Assembly (NCBI GenBank): GCA_030374805.1
Contig: JARGSG010000105.1
Location: 104,969-168,968, forward strand
Direction: 5' to 3'
Length of the DNA stretch: 64,000 nucleotides
Origin: Gracilaria gracilis
Lineage: Eukaryota > Rhodophyta > Florideophyceae > Gracilariales > Gracilariaceae
The notes below the pieces were generated by a model. It ran no database searches, was not told where the DNA came from, and saw nothing but the letters and a program-made list of their open reading frames with translations. Position numbers and translations under genes: made by a program. Below, in pieces: positions 50,290 to 59,763 of this stretch. Every line of letters begins with the position of its first letter. The stretch's first letter is position 1.

Positions 50290-52040
50290 ACCGCCACCGT
50301 CTGTGACGGAACGTTCTCTCGTGTCTGGCGCAGCCGTGTCAACGACAACGAACCTCACTCGAGGAAGCGTAACGACCTCCAGCGGAGTACAGTGCCGAAG
50401 TTACTTCGTGAAGGCACCCTCTAAACGAGGAGAGTTGAAGAATAAGCTAAGCTGCCCTCAGGAAGAGGAGAAGAAGAAAGAAGACTCTATGGAGAGGAAT
50501 TGTTATTCAGATGTGAAGTTTTAGAGAAGGAGTCTCTACAGTGGCTCTCAACCATGTGGGGTCACGTAGTTGCTCGTATTTTGCGGTTGGGCTCCGACTG
50601 GTGTCGTGTCTAATCGTGCTTTATTCGTTTTTCGAAGTTCTTACCCTGCTAGGTTTTTTGTCCAGCTTGCTGGTTCGCTACCACCGTGGTGGACCGCAAT
50701 CACGGTTTTTCCCTAACAGAAGGATGTACTGTTTCCGTGTACATCACGTGTATCTATCGGTTTTGATCACCTTCGTTAAGGTTCGTCACTCTCGTATTCG
50801 AGGATCATTTGTGGTTGACCGATTTCCCCGGGAGCCTCGCTTGCGCCCGCATTGTGGTTTATCGTATCATTTCACCATTTACACGGGTTCTCGAATGCGT
50901 ACCGAATCGATTTCGTGAGTTCTGGCACGGTCTGATACCGGAGAATACACTTCTTGTTGGAAGGTTTTTATTTGTTGGTTTACCCATTTTCATGGTGTCA
51001 CTGTTGGTCTCAGCTACGCTGGTTTGCATATCACCGTTGTCACGGGCTTTCTACATCGTCTGTCCACTGCCCTTGTTAAGGTTTACACACTGGTTCAGGT
51101 TTGCTCACCGTTTTCGGGATGTGGACTTTCACGGACTACCGGTTTAATATATTACCGATTGTCGGAAATTCATTTCGTCTCAGACGCAGTCTCATCCCCA
51201 AAACTGGGTTTCGATGTACGGCCCGTCGTCGCTTGGTAGCGCATTTTAAGTCCCAGTCGGGATCTGGTCACGTCGAAGACGGATTGGGGACGCCGAAGAT
51301 TCGGGCTCTGTACTTTAATAATATGCTTATTGAAAGCATGCCCGTATCTCCACGGTGAAGCCTCCGTTTTGTTCACGGGATGCTTCCCCTTTCAGGGTGC
51401 CTTCCACGCTATCAGCGCGCAACGCGAGGTCTTTCCCCGATGGGCTTTAATCACGCTACAGTAGCGGTGGAATTGCCCCAAGTCTGGGAGTTGTCTGAAA
51501 TCCCGATTTCTCGGTTTAGAAAGCCCCGGAGGGTGAGGGAAAACCGCGGCATCGCGTGCAGTGATGCTGGACGTCTACCGCAGTGTTGCGTGTTGTTCTA
51601 AGTGACCGTCAAGGACGTTGTGGTTGAATATGAAGCCCATGCTCGGGAGAAGTGCTGCGTTCAACACCCATGTGTCTGGGGATGTGGCGATCGTGTCGCA
51701 CGATGTGGTACCGTCATCGACGTTGTTCTACGACCCAATGGGGAATTCAGACCGCATGTTGCGTGACTCTTCCGTCATCGTCAAGACGTCGTTCGAGCGC
51801 AAAGGACCCCAACCTGGGCGTACTGTAAGCAAATTTGCGACGATGTCGAGAAAGTCAAAGCACGTCTTGGGACGGTGGTTGCGACTCCAGGGGACGTCGA
51901 AAGGGTCGAAGAAGGACACGGAGAACTGGAACGCAGCAAAGAAATTGGCGATCGCCCACATGCACCGCTCCTGCGTGATGTTGCACAGCTTTGCTGGGTT
52001 GTCCGGTGCTGGAACCGTCATCGTGACGTGGTGTTCGCAC
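50290..52040 (+). other. noncoding tail of gypsy C with CC-N8-GG dyads
   Basis: No gene recognised. From 50662 to 51081 there are eight CC-N8-GG sites, six of them with 4-bp complementary or near-complementary arms (for example CCAGCTTGCTGG at 50662, CCATTTTCATGG at 50984, CCGTTGTCACGG at 51034). Confidence 0.65.
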
Positions 52041-52053
52041 CTCAGGAGGGGGA
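52041..52053 (+). promoter_or_regulatory. 3' polypurine tract of C
   Basis: CTCAGGAGGGGGA, 2 nt before the 3' LTR. Confidence 0.82.
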
Positions 52054-52055
52054 TA

Positions 52056-52896
52056 TGTAGTGCAACGCATTTCGTGGTTGGCGCTCGCTTTTGTGAAAGA
52101 AGTATATGGTACCTGCAGTGCAGGGAAGGTTGGACGCATCGCGCACGATGGCACAGCATTGCTGGCTGGTTGACACATGTGCATGGGGGTCTAGACCCAT
52201 TCTTGGGAAGATTTGTATTGTATATTTGATAGTTGTAGTGTGCACAGCATTGCCGGTCAGTCACACGCGTGTGGGAAGTTTGCACCCATTGTTGGGGATT
52301 CTAGATATTAATATTGGATATTTAGTTACCACTGACAGTGGGCGGCTACACTACATAGTAGGTTGAGCTCAACCCAACTTTGAGGAAGTAAACGACTCAA
52401 CCGAGTGTTCGGCTCTGATGTTTCACCCTTGGTAAGCAATATCCTCCTCGCGGAGAGTTGCCACTACTGTGTAGGTACCATCATCCGCCTCGCGGCATCT
52501 ACAGCACCCTTACCGCATTCCGCGTGTTATTCTGTGTGTTTCCTTTATTTGTTTTCGCATTGTTATACAGGTATCGCTACACTGCATACCGGTGTTGACC
52601 GTTCTTTGTTTCGCCCACTCGCGTGGTTCGCTACCGCTCTCCGCGTCTCGTGCCACTCTCGTGTGTGTGTTGGTTGTCCCGTCTGTGACGTCATCCCCGA
52701 CTCTGTCTTGTTCCCAACCACTGTGCGGCTTCTTTGCCTTTACCGCTCTCTACGCGTGTCGTGACGGTGATCCCCGGTCTTACACCCGGCTAGCGCGATC
52801 ACCCTGAGAGGGGCTCTATTGCTGTGACTACCTCAGTTGAGGGAAGGCTTGAACACCCTTTGTGTGTCTTCTTCCTCCGCAGGGGGTTGCACCACA
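52056..52896 (+). repeat. 3' LTR of gypsy C
   Basis: 841 bp; followed by the TSD CTCCT and the resumed RT of A2. Confidence 0.93.
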
Positions 52897-52901
52897 CTCC
52901 T

Positions 52902-54445
52902 TTCTCACTGGAACCTTCCAGTATCCCCAGTTAGCATCCAATGCCGTGAATACGGTAGCATTTCCGAGAGAATCGATGTATTCATCCATACGTGGAATAG
53001 GGTACACGTCCTTGACGGTAAGAGCGTTTAGACGACGATAATCGATACAGAAGCGCCAGGAACCATCCGGTTTCGGAGCCAGTACCACTGGTGATGCCCA
53101 CGGCGAATGTGCCGGTTCTATAACTCCTGCACGGAGCATCTTGTCTACCTGAAATTGCCCTTCTTCTCTGGCTTTGGGCCCCACCCTGTACGGATGTTGG
53201 GCTACTGGCCGAGAGTTTGGAAGGAGATCAATCCGGTGTTCCGTGGTATTTATCTCTCCGAGAGAACCATCCCACATTGTGGTGAATTCACGAAGCATAT
53301 CGCGCACTCGTTTGCGGTGTGTCTCTGGAACATGTCCGAGGTCGAGTTCTTCCAATTCCCTCACTGGGTCCAATTGGTCGTAGCTCGTCGGAACGCGTGT
53401 CTTCTCTGTCTTAACAGGCTGCTGACCCGAGAGACTCGGCGACGGAGACGAATGAGATTCAGACTCCTCCCCCTCCTTAGAGTGAACGATTCCGAGCACA
53501 TCGGCAGCAGTCATCTTCGTCGGTACCAACGCAGTTGGTTGCGGCATGACCGAGCCAATCGCTTGGTTTTTCACCAGATACTGGGTTGTTTTGCCTAGAT
53601 TGGCTATCAACACGCAAAACGGATTATCCGGTTCCACCTGGACCACTCCATTAGCGATGGCAAGAGAGTATTTATCATACAACGAGCAATGGCTGGACGA
53701 TTTGTAAACCGTGTTGACGGGAATTCACCTGTACCCAGACTTGAGACTCTGGAGGCACGCGTGTCGTGGAGGCAACGCGAAGCTTCGTAGATTCCCGAGA
53801 ACTCGGTGGTGCTTCCTGCGCCGCAGGTAGAGGTACGTGCTTCTTGGAGGCATGCCTCAAAGGACGACGAACAATCGGCACGGACGAACCATCTTCCATT
53901 TCAACCCGCCTCTGGCGGGGCCTAATGGCATCGACAAAGCGGTCGCAAAAGTCACAACCCAAAATGACTGGGGCGGCTAGTGACCGACAAACGACAAAGT
54001 CGAGCTTCACCACGCATGAGCCCAAGCGGATTACCAACTAGATGTATCCTACCGTTGACAACGGGTTGTTATTCGCGTCAGCGACGTCAGGAATGTCGCC
54101 ACGGCGAATGTGTGACCGCAAGGCGGGTGGCAATGCTGTCTCAACAATGAAGTTCGGACCTGCGCCTGTATCTAATACAGTGAGATAACGCACCATAAAC
54201 TGGGGTGAAAGGCCAAGGTCGGCATAGACCTTGTAATTGCGTTTGGCCATCACCATGACTCTATCCGGGAACCGGTTATTTCTTACCCGTATCCACGGTC
54301 GACGAAGAACACCAAGGTGTTCTGAGTTCACGTCTTCGACGGCCTGTTTCCTCGAGAGGATTCGGACCTGGGAGCGAGGCGGGGACGCCTCGGGCGCCTT
54401 CAGCCTCAACTCTGAGGGCGCCTCTCCAAGAGAGGAGACTCCCAC
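52902..54445 (-). pseudogene. pol: Pol of A2: protease and RT first half (broken)
   Basis: Starts after gag in the -1 frame (ILSRKQAVEDVNSE, VLDTGAGPN). The TAG at 54038-54040 is at the same codon as in A1. A two-base loss near 53685 (CAACGAGCAATGG against CAACGACGGCAATGG in A1) changes the frame. RT follows (VVLAPKPDGSWRF, FTALDANWGYW) up to the gypsy C insertion at 52897. The other RT half lies at 37729-41441. A PPT-like tract identical to A1's is at 53468-53479. Confidence 0.88.
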
Positions 54446-54447
54446 AA

Positions 54448-56531
54448 TTAGTTTTTCTGAGCAGATTCCGCCTGAGGCGTGTGCTCAGTGTTCTGAACCA
54501 TTGATACCTGGACACCAGTGGCAGAAGCGTCCGCAGTAGCGGTTGAATTTCCCTCGAGAGAGGTACGGGGGTGAGAGGTCACCATGTTCTGGGCAACCGG
54601 AGCCGCAATTGTGCGTGGAATATCCATCTTCGCGCGGATGTACGATGCCATCGGAACGGAAGCCTTCTCATCAGGTGAGAGCGATTCGTAGTTGGCAATG
54701 ACTTGTGCCCACTCACGCATGGTTAAAACGCACTGCGGAGAAGTATGCCCTCGCGTATAGCAGAGGTGACAGATCAATCCAATAATGGCGGTGACGTTCC
54801 GAGTATTCGAGAATCGCACCGCTGGGCGGGAAGCTTGCCAGCCAGGCCGTGAAGCCCGGGTTCCACCGCTCTCATATGACAGTCGAGGCGGTCGAACTCG
54901 GTTCGAATCTGGATACAGCAGTGTATTGTCCGGAGCCGTTTGAAACGAGGCATCCGTGGTTGAGGGAAGCTCCGTTGTCGGGATTGAAAGCACGTCACTA
55001 CGGGCAAAGTGCACCTGATCATACTTCTTATTGGAGTGTTTCTCAGCCAGCATTGACGCAGACGGAGCTCCCGATTCGAACATCAACGCTTTAGCGGACT
55101 TCAACCGGATACCCTGGATTCGTGCACGTAGCGCATCGCCTTCGGCGCGTGCATACTGCACCAGTTCCAAGTACGTAGTCTTACGGTTCTCTTCACGGCG
55201 ACGGGCCACTAGGGTCCGTATAGCTGGGTGTAGTCCATCAATGACCATGGTACAACGCTCTTGAGCGGAATAAACATTGTTACAACGGTGGAAGGCCTTA
55301 TTCAGGCGCACCGAGTAATCGGTTTCCGTTTCGCCGGGGCGTTGTTTGGTGTCTCTCAGAGCGAGGATAGCCGACTGGATGGCGGTACCAGTGGCATAGG
55401 ACCTCAGTAGATACTAAACTGCTTCAGGCCAGCAAGTAACCCCTCCTTCAGAGGCGCGCGATGAACCTCTTACAGAGTTGTACTCATCTTCCGCAAGTCC
55501 GCGTAAAAATAGGGCAGCGCGACAAACGCCTGTCCTTCATTCATCCCAAGGATGTCGGCTTCCGCTACAAAGCGTGATAGAAAATCCAACACCAAGATGG
55601 GATCATCGCCTGTAAACAGTTGATTACGGAGCGACAGCTGCATCCGTTTGATACAGTCTTTAACCTTTCCCGTCCCACGGGGAGTTCTATCCAATAAGGA
55701 GTCCTCCAAACGGTAATACCGGTATGACAACAGCTTCTTGTAGAGCAGATTGGTAGGCTTCAACTTCTTTAATCCGGAGTGCTTCCTTCCCTTCAAGCGG
55801 GCGCGTATCACACCTTGGGTGGCTGATAACCGCTTTGAGCGTGACGAACGCTCACAAGAGGCTTCTTCTACCGACGAGTCGCACGAATCACACCCGGTTG
55901 ACTGGCGAGAAGAAAGATAAGATACTGACGAATCAGAGTCGTAGTTCTTCTGCTCTTTGCGTGCTTTCGATCCACTGACCTTCTTGTCACGGTGTGAAAC
56001 AGCAACTGGCTCAGCCGTGCGATTGGCTCCAACCAGGACGGTTTGTTCCACCGTTTCTAAACGGGCGCGGAGGCGAGTAAACTTCTCAGCCACGTCCTCC
56101 ACGAAATTAGCGGGTCCTCCGAAAGCTTCCAAGAGGGAGTTGACATCATCACGCAATACGCAGAGATCCTCAGAAAAGTCCTGCAAAGCAGTGTCATCCA
56201 CCTTCTTTCGAAGTAGCGACAACTTCTTAGCAAGGGTAGCATGGGCAGCCCGCGTGGAGGGGAGCTGCTCTTCCACAGTTAAGTGGGGGGTGTCATTGAC
56301 AGTAGCCCTCAGAGGTGCCTCACGGGCGGAACCAGCAGCGGCAGGCGCCGGTCCATCACCTCGATGAGGGTTGATCAACGACGGGGGCGGAAGTCGAGTG
56401 GTCGTCGGCACAGCTTCAGTAGCCGGCATCCCTTCGGTCCGGGACCGTGAACGGGTGGGGATCCGTGACAGAAGTGACGGATCCGATCTTCCCGTCTGAC
56501 TGCGTGTCTTCGGACGATCTGACAGAGTCAT
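54448..56531 (-). pseudogene. gag: Gag of A2 (broken)
   Basis: ATG 56531 (MTLSDRPKTRSQTG). It aligns along its length with A1 Gag, including the coiled coil, the capsid core and the CCHC knuckle CHLCYTRGHTSPQC. A Gln codon has become TAG near 55415 and one base is lost near 55505, where A1 has an extra G. A 30-bp deletion is present near 56320. The end CAG-AAA-AAC-TAA is kept, and the following G run has three G, so the -1 frame to pol is intact here, unlike A1. Confidence 0.88.
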
Positions 56532-56676
56532 GACAAGAACAACCGTACAACGAAATAATCGACAGCCAATTGGCTGGGACTTCCAATGAACTTCGAAACG
56601 GAGACTAGGGCAAAAAGACTAACCTCGCCACGAGTGAATTCAGGAGTGAATCTTCCGACAAAACTAGTCGTTCTAA

Positions 56677-56688
56677 GTCGGGAGACCA
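56677..56688 (-). other. primer-binding site of A2
   Basis: Minus strand TGGTCTCCCGAC, 2 nt inside the 5' LTR edge, as in A1. Confidence 0.75.
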
Positions 56689-56690
56689 CT

Positions 56691-57540
56691 TGTGGAGCAA
56701 CGCCTTTGGCGGGAAAAGCGCAGGCTCACGAAGACGTTCGGAATCTTCCCCTAGACAGGGCAGCACAGCGAACGGAGCACTCCGGGAATGACACAGCTAA
56801 GCCGGGTGTAAATCCGAGGTCAAACCACCACGACAAGCGTCAGAGCGTTAGGCTGATTAGTAGTCGGTAGAGACCCACGTGTTCACACGGTCACGAGATG
56901 AGTCCTCGAAAGAGAGTAGCACGGCAACGACAAGGTGTCGGAAACGGGCCACTGAGAACAGGTCAAAAAGGCAAACCCAAAAAGGAGAGAAAGCAAACCA
57001 CCAGAGTGGGGTAGATAGAGAGAATAAAGCAAACCCAATACAGGGGCGAGTATACGACAATAGGTCGGAACAAGACACACAAATAGTGGTTATACTCTGA
57101 GCGCCACAAGGGTGGGTAACTATACGTGAACAACGCAGTCGTCACTCCACTTGGAGGTGAACAATCCGCGAAGGCGTGATAGTTAGAGCCAGAAGCCCTT
57201 GCTTGGCAAGGGGCAGTTTACTTGGGGGAGCGGTGCTCAACCCTCTAAGTACTGAGCTCGGCGCACCACTGACAGTGGGTGCGCCGGGCAAAATAATCTA
57301 TAGAATATCTAAATAAAAACAGCAATGCTGGATGCACTGCCTGCGGCATATCCGTGCTACACGTGTGCTAGTCACACCCGCTAAGCGGCGCCTCGAGCCG
57401 TGCAATCCACGTGTACATGTGTGGAAATTACCTCAGCGAGGCGACACGCTAATAGCGGTGTAGCTCATATATATCTACTAACGCATGATGCGGAAATTAA
57501 CTAAGTACCTCAAATCGCCTCCAAGGAGTGTTGTCCTTCA
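56691..57540 (-). repeat. 5' LTR of gypsy A2
   Basis: 850 bp; followed by the TSD ATCAC and the resumed piggyBac gene. Confidence 0.92.
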
Positions 57541-57545
57541 ATCAC

Positions 57546-58395
57546 AAAAGCAAGCGAGATTCAGATACACCTCAGGTTGCAGAGAGAACGGATTCTGGTA
57601 TTCAAAGACCGTACAGTGGTTACATTTTACAATACCGATCTTGCAGATACTCTTTATCATCGCATACACAAAGCAGATAATCATGCAGTCTCCTGCGTGC
57701 ACGGCCTGGCCCCTCTGAAACGTTGGATAGGCACAGAGTCCTTTACGCGAACCATTTTGCAAGTTCCGTCAATCATAGTAGCCTACAATTTGTTCATGAA
57801 TGGCGTCGACCGGTTTGACCAGTTCCGGTCCACTACAGCCACTCTCAGAAGGGAGAAAAGAGTCCCTATGAGCATTCTAACATTTGTTCTTGACGCCTGT
57901 ATTCTAAACGCTTACGCTCTTCTAAAAGCAATATTTGCGATAGGGGAGCCTGTAATCGACGTGGTCACAATGAAGCACAGAATCATACTGCAACTTGTAG
58001 CAGAACATGTTTCGTACAATCAACAGAGAGCGACTCTGCATTCGATATCAAAGCCAGGCACCACAAACACAATCCAACGGATCAATAGCCTTTCTACAAG
58101 TGAACCACACATGCTGTTAGAAACATAAGGCCGGAAAAACGTACGCTGCGTTCTGTGCAAAAACCGTTCTTCCGCAAGGCACAGGGGGTACACAAAGTTT
58201 TCCTGCAGTCATTGCAAAAGCAGATTCCACGTCAACTGCTTCTCCTTCTACCACCACAAGGATCACTTTCGAGACACGCGCCCTGACATATATGATGCTG
58301 TTGTTCGCGCTGAAGCAGCTCTCGATTCAGGAAAACGGCGCAAGGGGCAGAATCACGTTACATCCACAATCCAGTTAGCTAATGTAATGTCTTGA
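57546..58395 (+). pseudogene. piggyBac transposase, C-terminal part with cysteine-rich domain
   Basis: After the A2 insertion the gene goes on, with a one-base shift near 57575. It then shows ILVFKDRTVVTFYNTDLA and VPSIIVAYNLFMNGVDRFDQF, the block with the last catalytic Asp residues. TAA at 58126-58128 lies in frame before the C-terminal cysteine-rich domain (CVLCKNRSSARHR, CSHCKSRFHVNCF), which runs to TGA at 58393-58395. That domain reads terminal repeats in working piggyBac elements. The gene therefore has at least two stops and one shift in addition to the retroelement. Confidence 0.87.
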
Positions 58396-58465
58396 TCTTT
58401 TATCTACTGTTGCTTGAATCCCATGTATCTTCCAGCCGTGTCTGGCCAGAGCCTTTGTATTCCCT

Positions 58466-58930
58466 CTAGTGCGCAATGAGGAATCTGAAACCCTTGCCCA
58501 TAAACACAAATCGTTCTAACACGGACGTTTTATACGCCATTTTACGTGCTTCATTATTCCACTCTCGCACTGTTCCAATCTCAGGATACTCCGACCGCAC
58601 CTTCTCAACTACAGAGGGACCAACCTGTATCCAGTAGCAGGGGGTTCCACCACAGCAGACAAAAGTAACCTCCTCGTTGTAGCTAGTAATCGTAGGAATG
58701 CTACCGCTGTGACCACAGTTTAGCATCGCGGGATCTCCCTTATGCTTCAGATCAGAGCCATTTCTTTCTTGTGTATTACGCTCCGCTTTCCTTTCGATAG
58801 TCCGTGCATGGGTTGTACTTGCGGGCTCATGTTCATCACAGCGCAAATTTATCTCCGACTTACCGGGTTCGTTGTCTCCATTCTCCAGAAGATTGCGAGC
58901 ATTTTCACCAATATTCATGGCGGGGAACAA
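58466..58930 (-). CDS. hypothetical cysteine-containing protein
   Basis: 154 codons converging on the piggyBac gene with a 70-bp gap. The first 70 residues are polar. The second half has spaced cysteines and aromatic residues (LNCGHSGSIPTI, VTFVCCGGTPCYWIQVGPSVVEKV) and ends in YKTSVLERFVFMGKGFRF. The Cys spacing followed by a helical segment resembles, weakly, the zinc-binding domain found at the end of P2X7-like receptors and in some transposon-linked proteins. I would not name it on this basis. It may be a partial gene, since no clear start context is seen. Confidence 0.3.
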   Translation of the reverse strand: MFPAMNIGENARNLLENGDNEPGKSEINLRCDEHEPASTTHARTIERKAERNTQERNGSDLKHKGDPAMLNCGHSGSIPTITSYNEEVTFVCCGGTPCYWIQVGPSVVEKVRSEYPEIGTVREWNNEARKMAYKTSVLERFVFMGKGFRFLIAH

Positions 58931-59763
58931 ACAAAGGAGCCGAACGCGATAGAATCGTATACACTGCTGAACCTTCTCTCGAGGTGATAGAGTAGCGGTT
59001 TGAATTACAGCATGAACGACGGAAAAGGTATATGTGGAGATAAGTGGGTGCTAGTTGCTTTGTATGACAAAGCCTGGCTGCTTCCGAGAATGCGGTAGGC
59101 GCCAACTGCAAGTCAAAAACGAGGCCGGAGAACGAGGTGGGAGGTGGGGGGGACGTGCTTGGCGGTTCACTGTGGATGTGTTGGGGGTGCAACACGATGA
59201 AACGCAGTTACAATCATACGTCGGTGTTATCGGAATGCTAGTTTGGCGGTCAAAAATGACCGAATTAAAACGAACGAAAAACCGGTGAATTTATCCAAAT
59301 TTGGAAGTGCTAATTTCCGAAAATATTTCCACCTTTCCACTTGTCCTAGTTTTTTCGAACGAATTATTCCAAATTGTTTCCATCTTTGCTAGTTTGGATG
59401 GAAGGGAAACTAGCATACTTCTTTCGTTTATGGTAATTTCGCAGCACAATGTAAGTGTGTTAGTGTCACCTACGTTCATGTATACGGCGGCGAATAGCGA
59501 GATAGACACTTAGATAGAAACTTAAATAGCTGTTTATCGAATAGGAATAGGAGTATACAAATAGATCGAATACCTTTTCAGTTTGTGGAGATCGGTTCAC
59601 TAGTCAACACCTTTCACATCAGGCATTCGTTTACTAAATATATGAAACGCCTTCGAATCACGTGCAATCATCCCCATCACTCTGTCCCACCGTCCGTGCT
59701 CCATATTACGCTCCCCGCTCCGTACCCCCAATCCTCTCCAACACCCCCCCAACCTTCCCCGCC
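58931..59763. other. intergenic, nothing recognised
   Basis: AT-rich in its second half (59290-59580). Short frames only, no domain, no repeat that I could pair within the window. Confidence 0.6.

Larger units (their letters stand above)
41442..52896 (+). mobile_element. Ty3/gypsy chromodomain retrotransposon C
   Basis: LTRs 41442-42282 and 52056-52896 (841 bp each) begin TGTAGTGCAACG and end TTGCACCACA. TSD CTCCT at 41437-41441 and 52897-52901; the empty site is seen in A1 near 24265. LTRs differ at about 12 positions by eye (about 1.4%). Protein sequences are closer to A than to B. Gag has one stop; pol is intact through integrase. Confidence 0.94.
35616..57540 (-). mobile_element. Ty3/gypsy chromodomain retrotransposon A2
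   Basis: LTRs 35616-36465 and 56691-57540 (both 850 bp), TSD ATCAC at 35611-35615 and 57541-57545. It is the same family as A1, minus orientation, interrupted in RT by gypsy C (TSD CTCCT). Without C it is about 10.5 kb, some 0.9 kb shorter than A1 because its tail lacks the antisense ORF. Gag and protease carry several breaks. Confidence 0.93.
34680..58395 (+). mobile_element. piggyBac-like transposon (gene split by gypsy A2)
   Basis: The transposase lies in two parts, 34680-35615 and 57546-58395, separated by A2 with TSD ATCAC. I could not find the terminal repeats or TTAA target sites with confidence, so these limits are those of the gene only. Confidence 0.75.
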
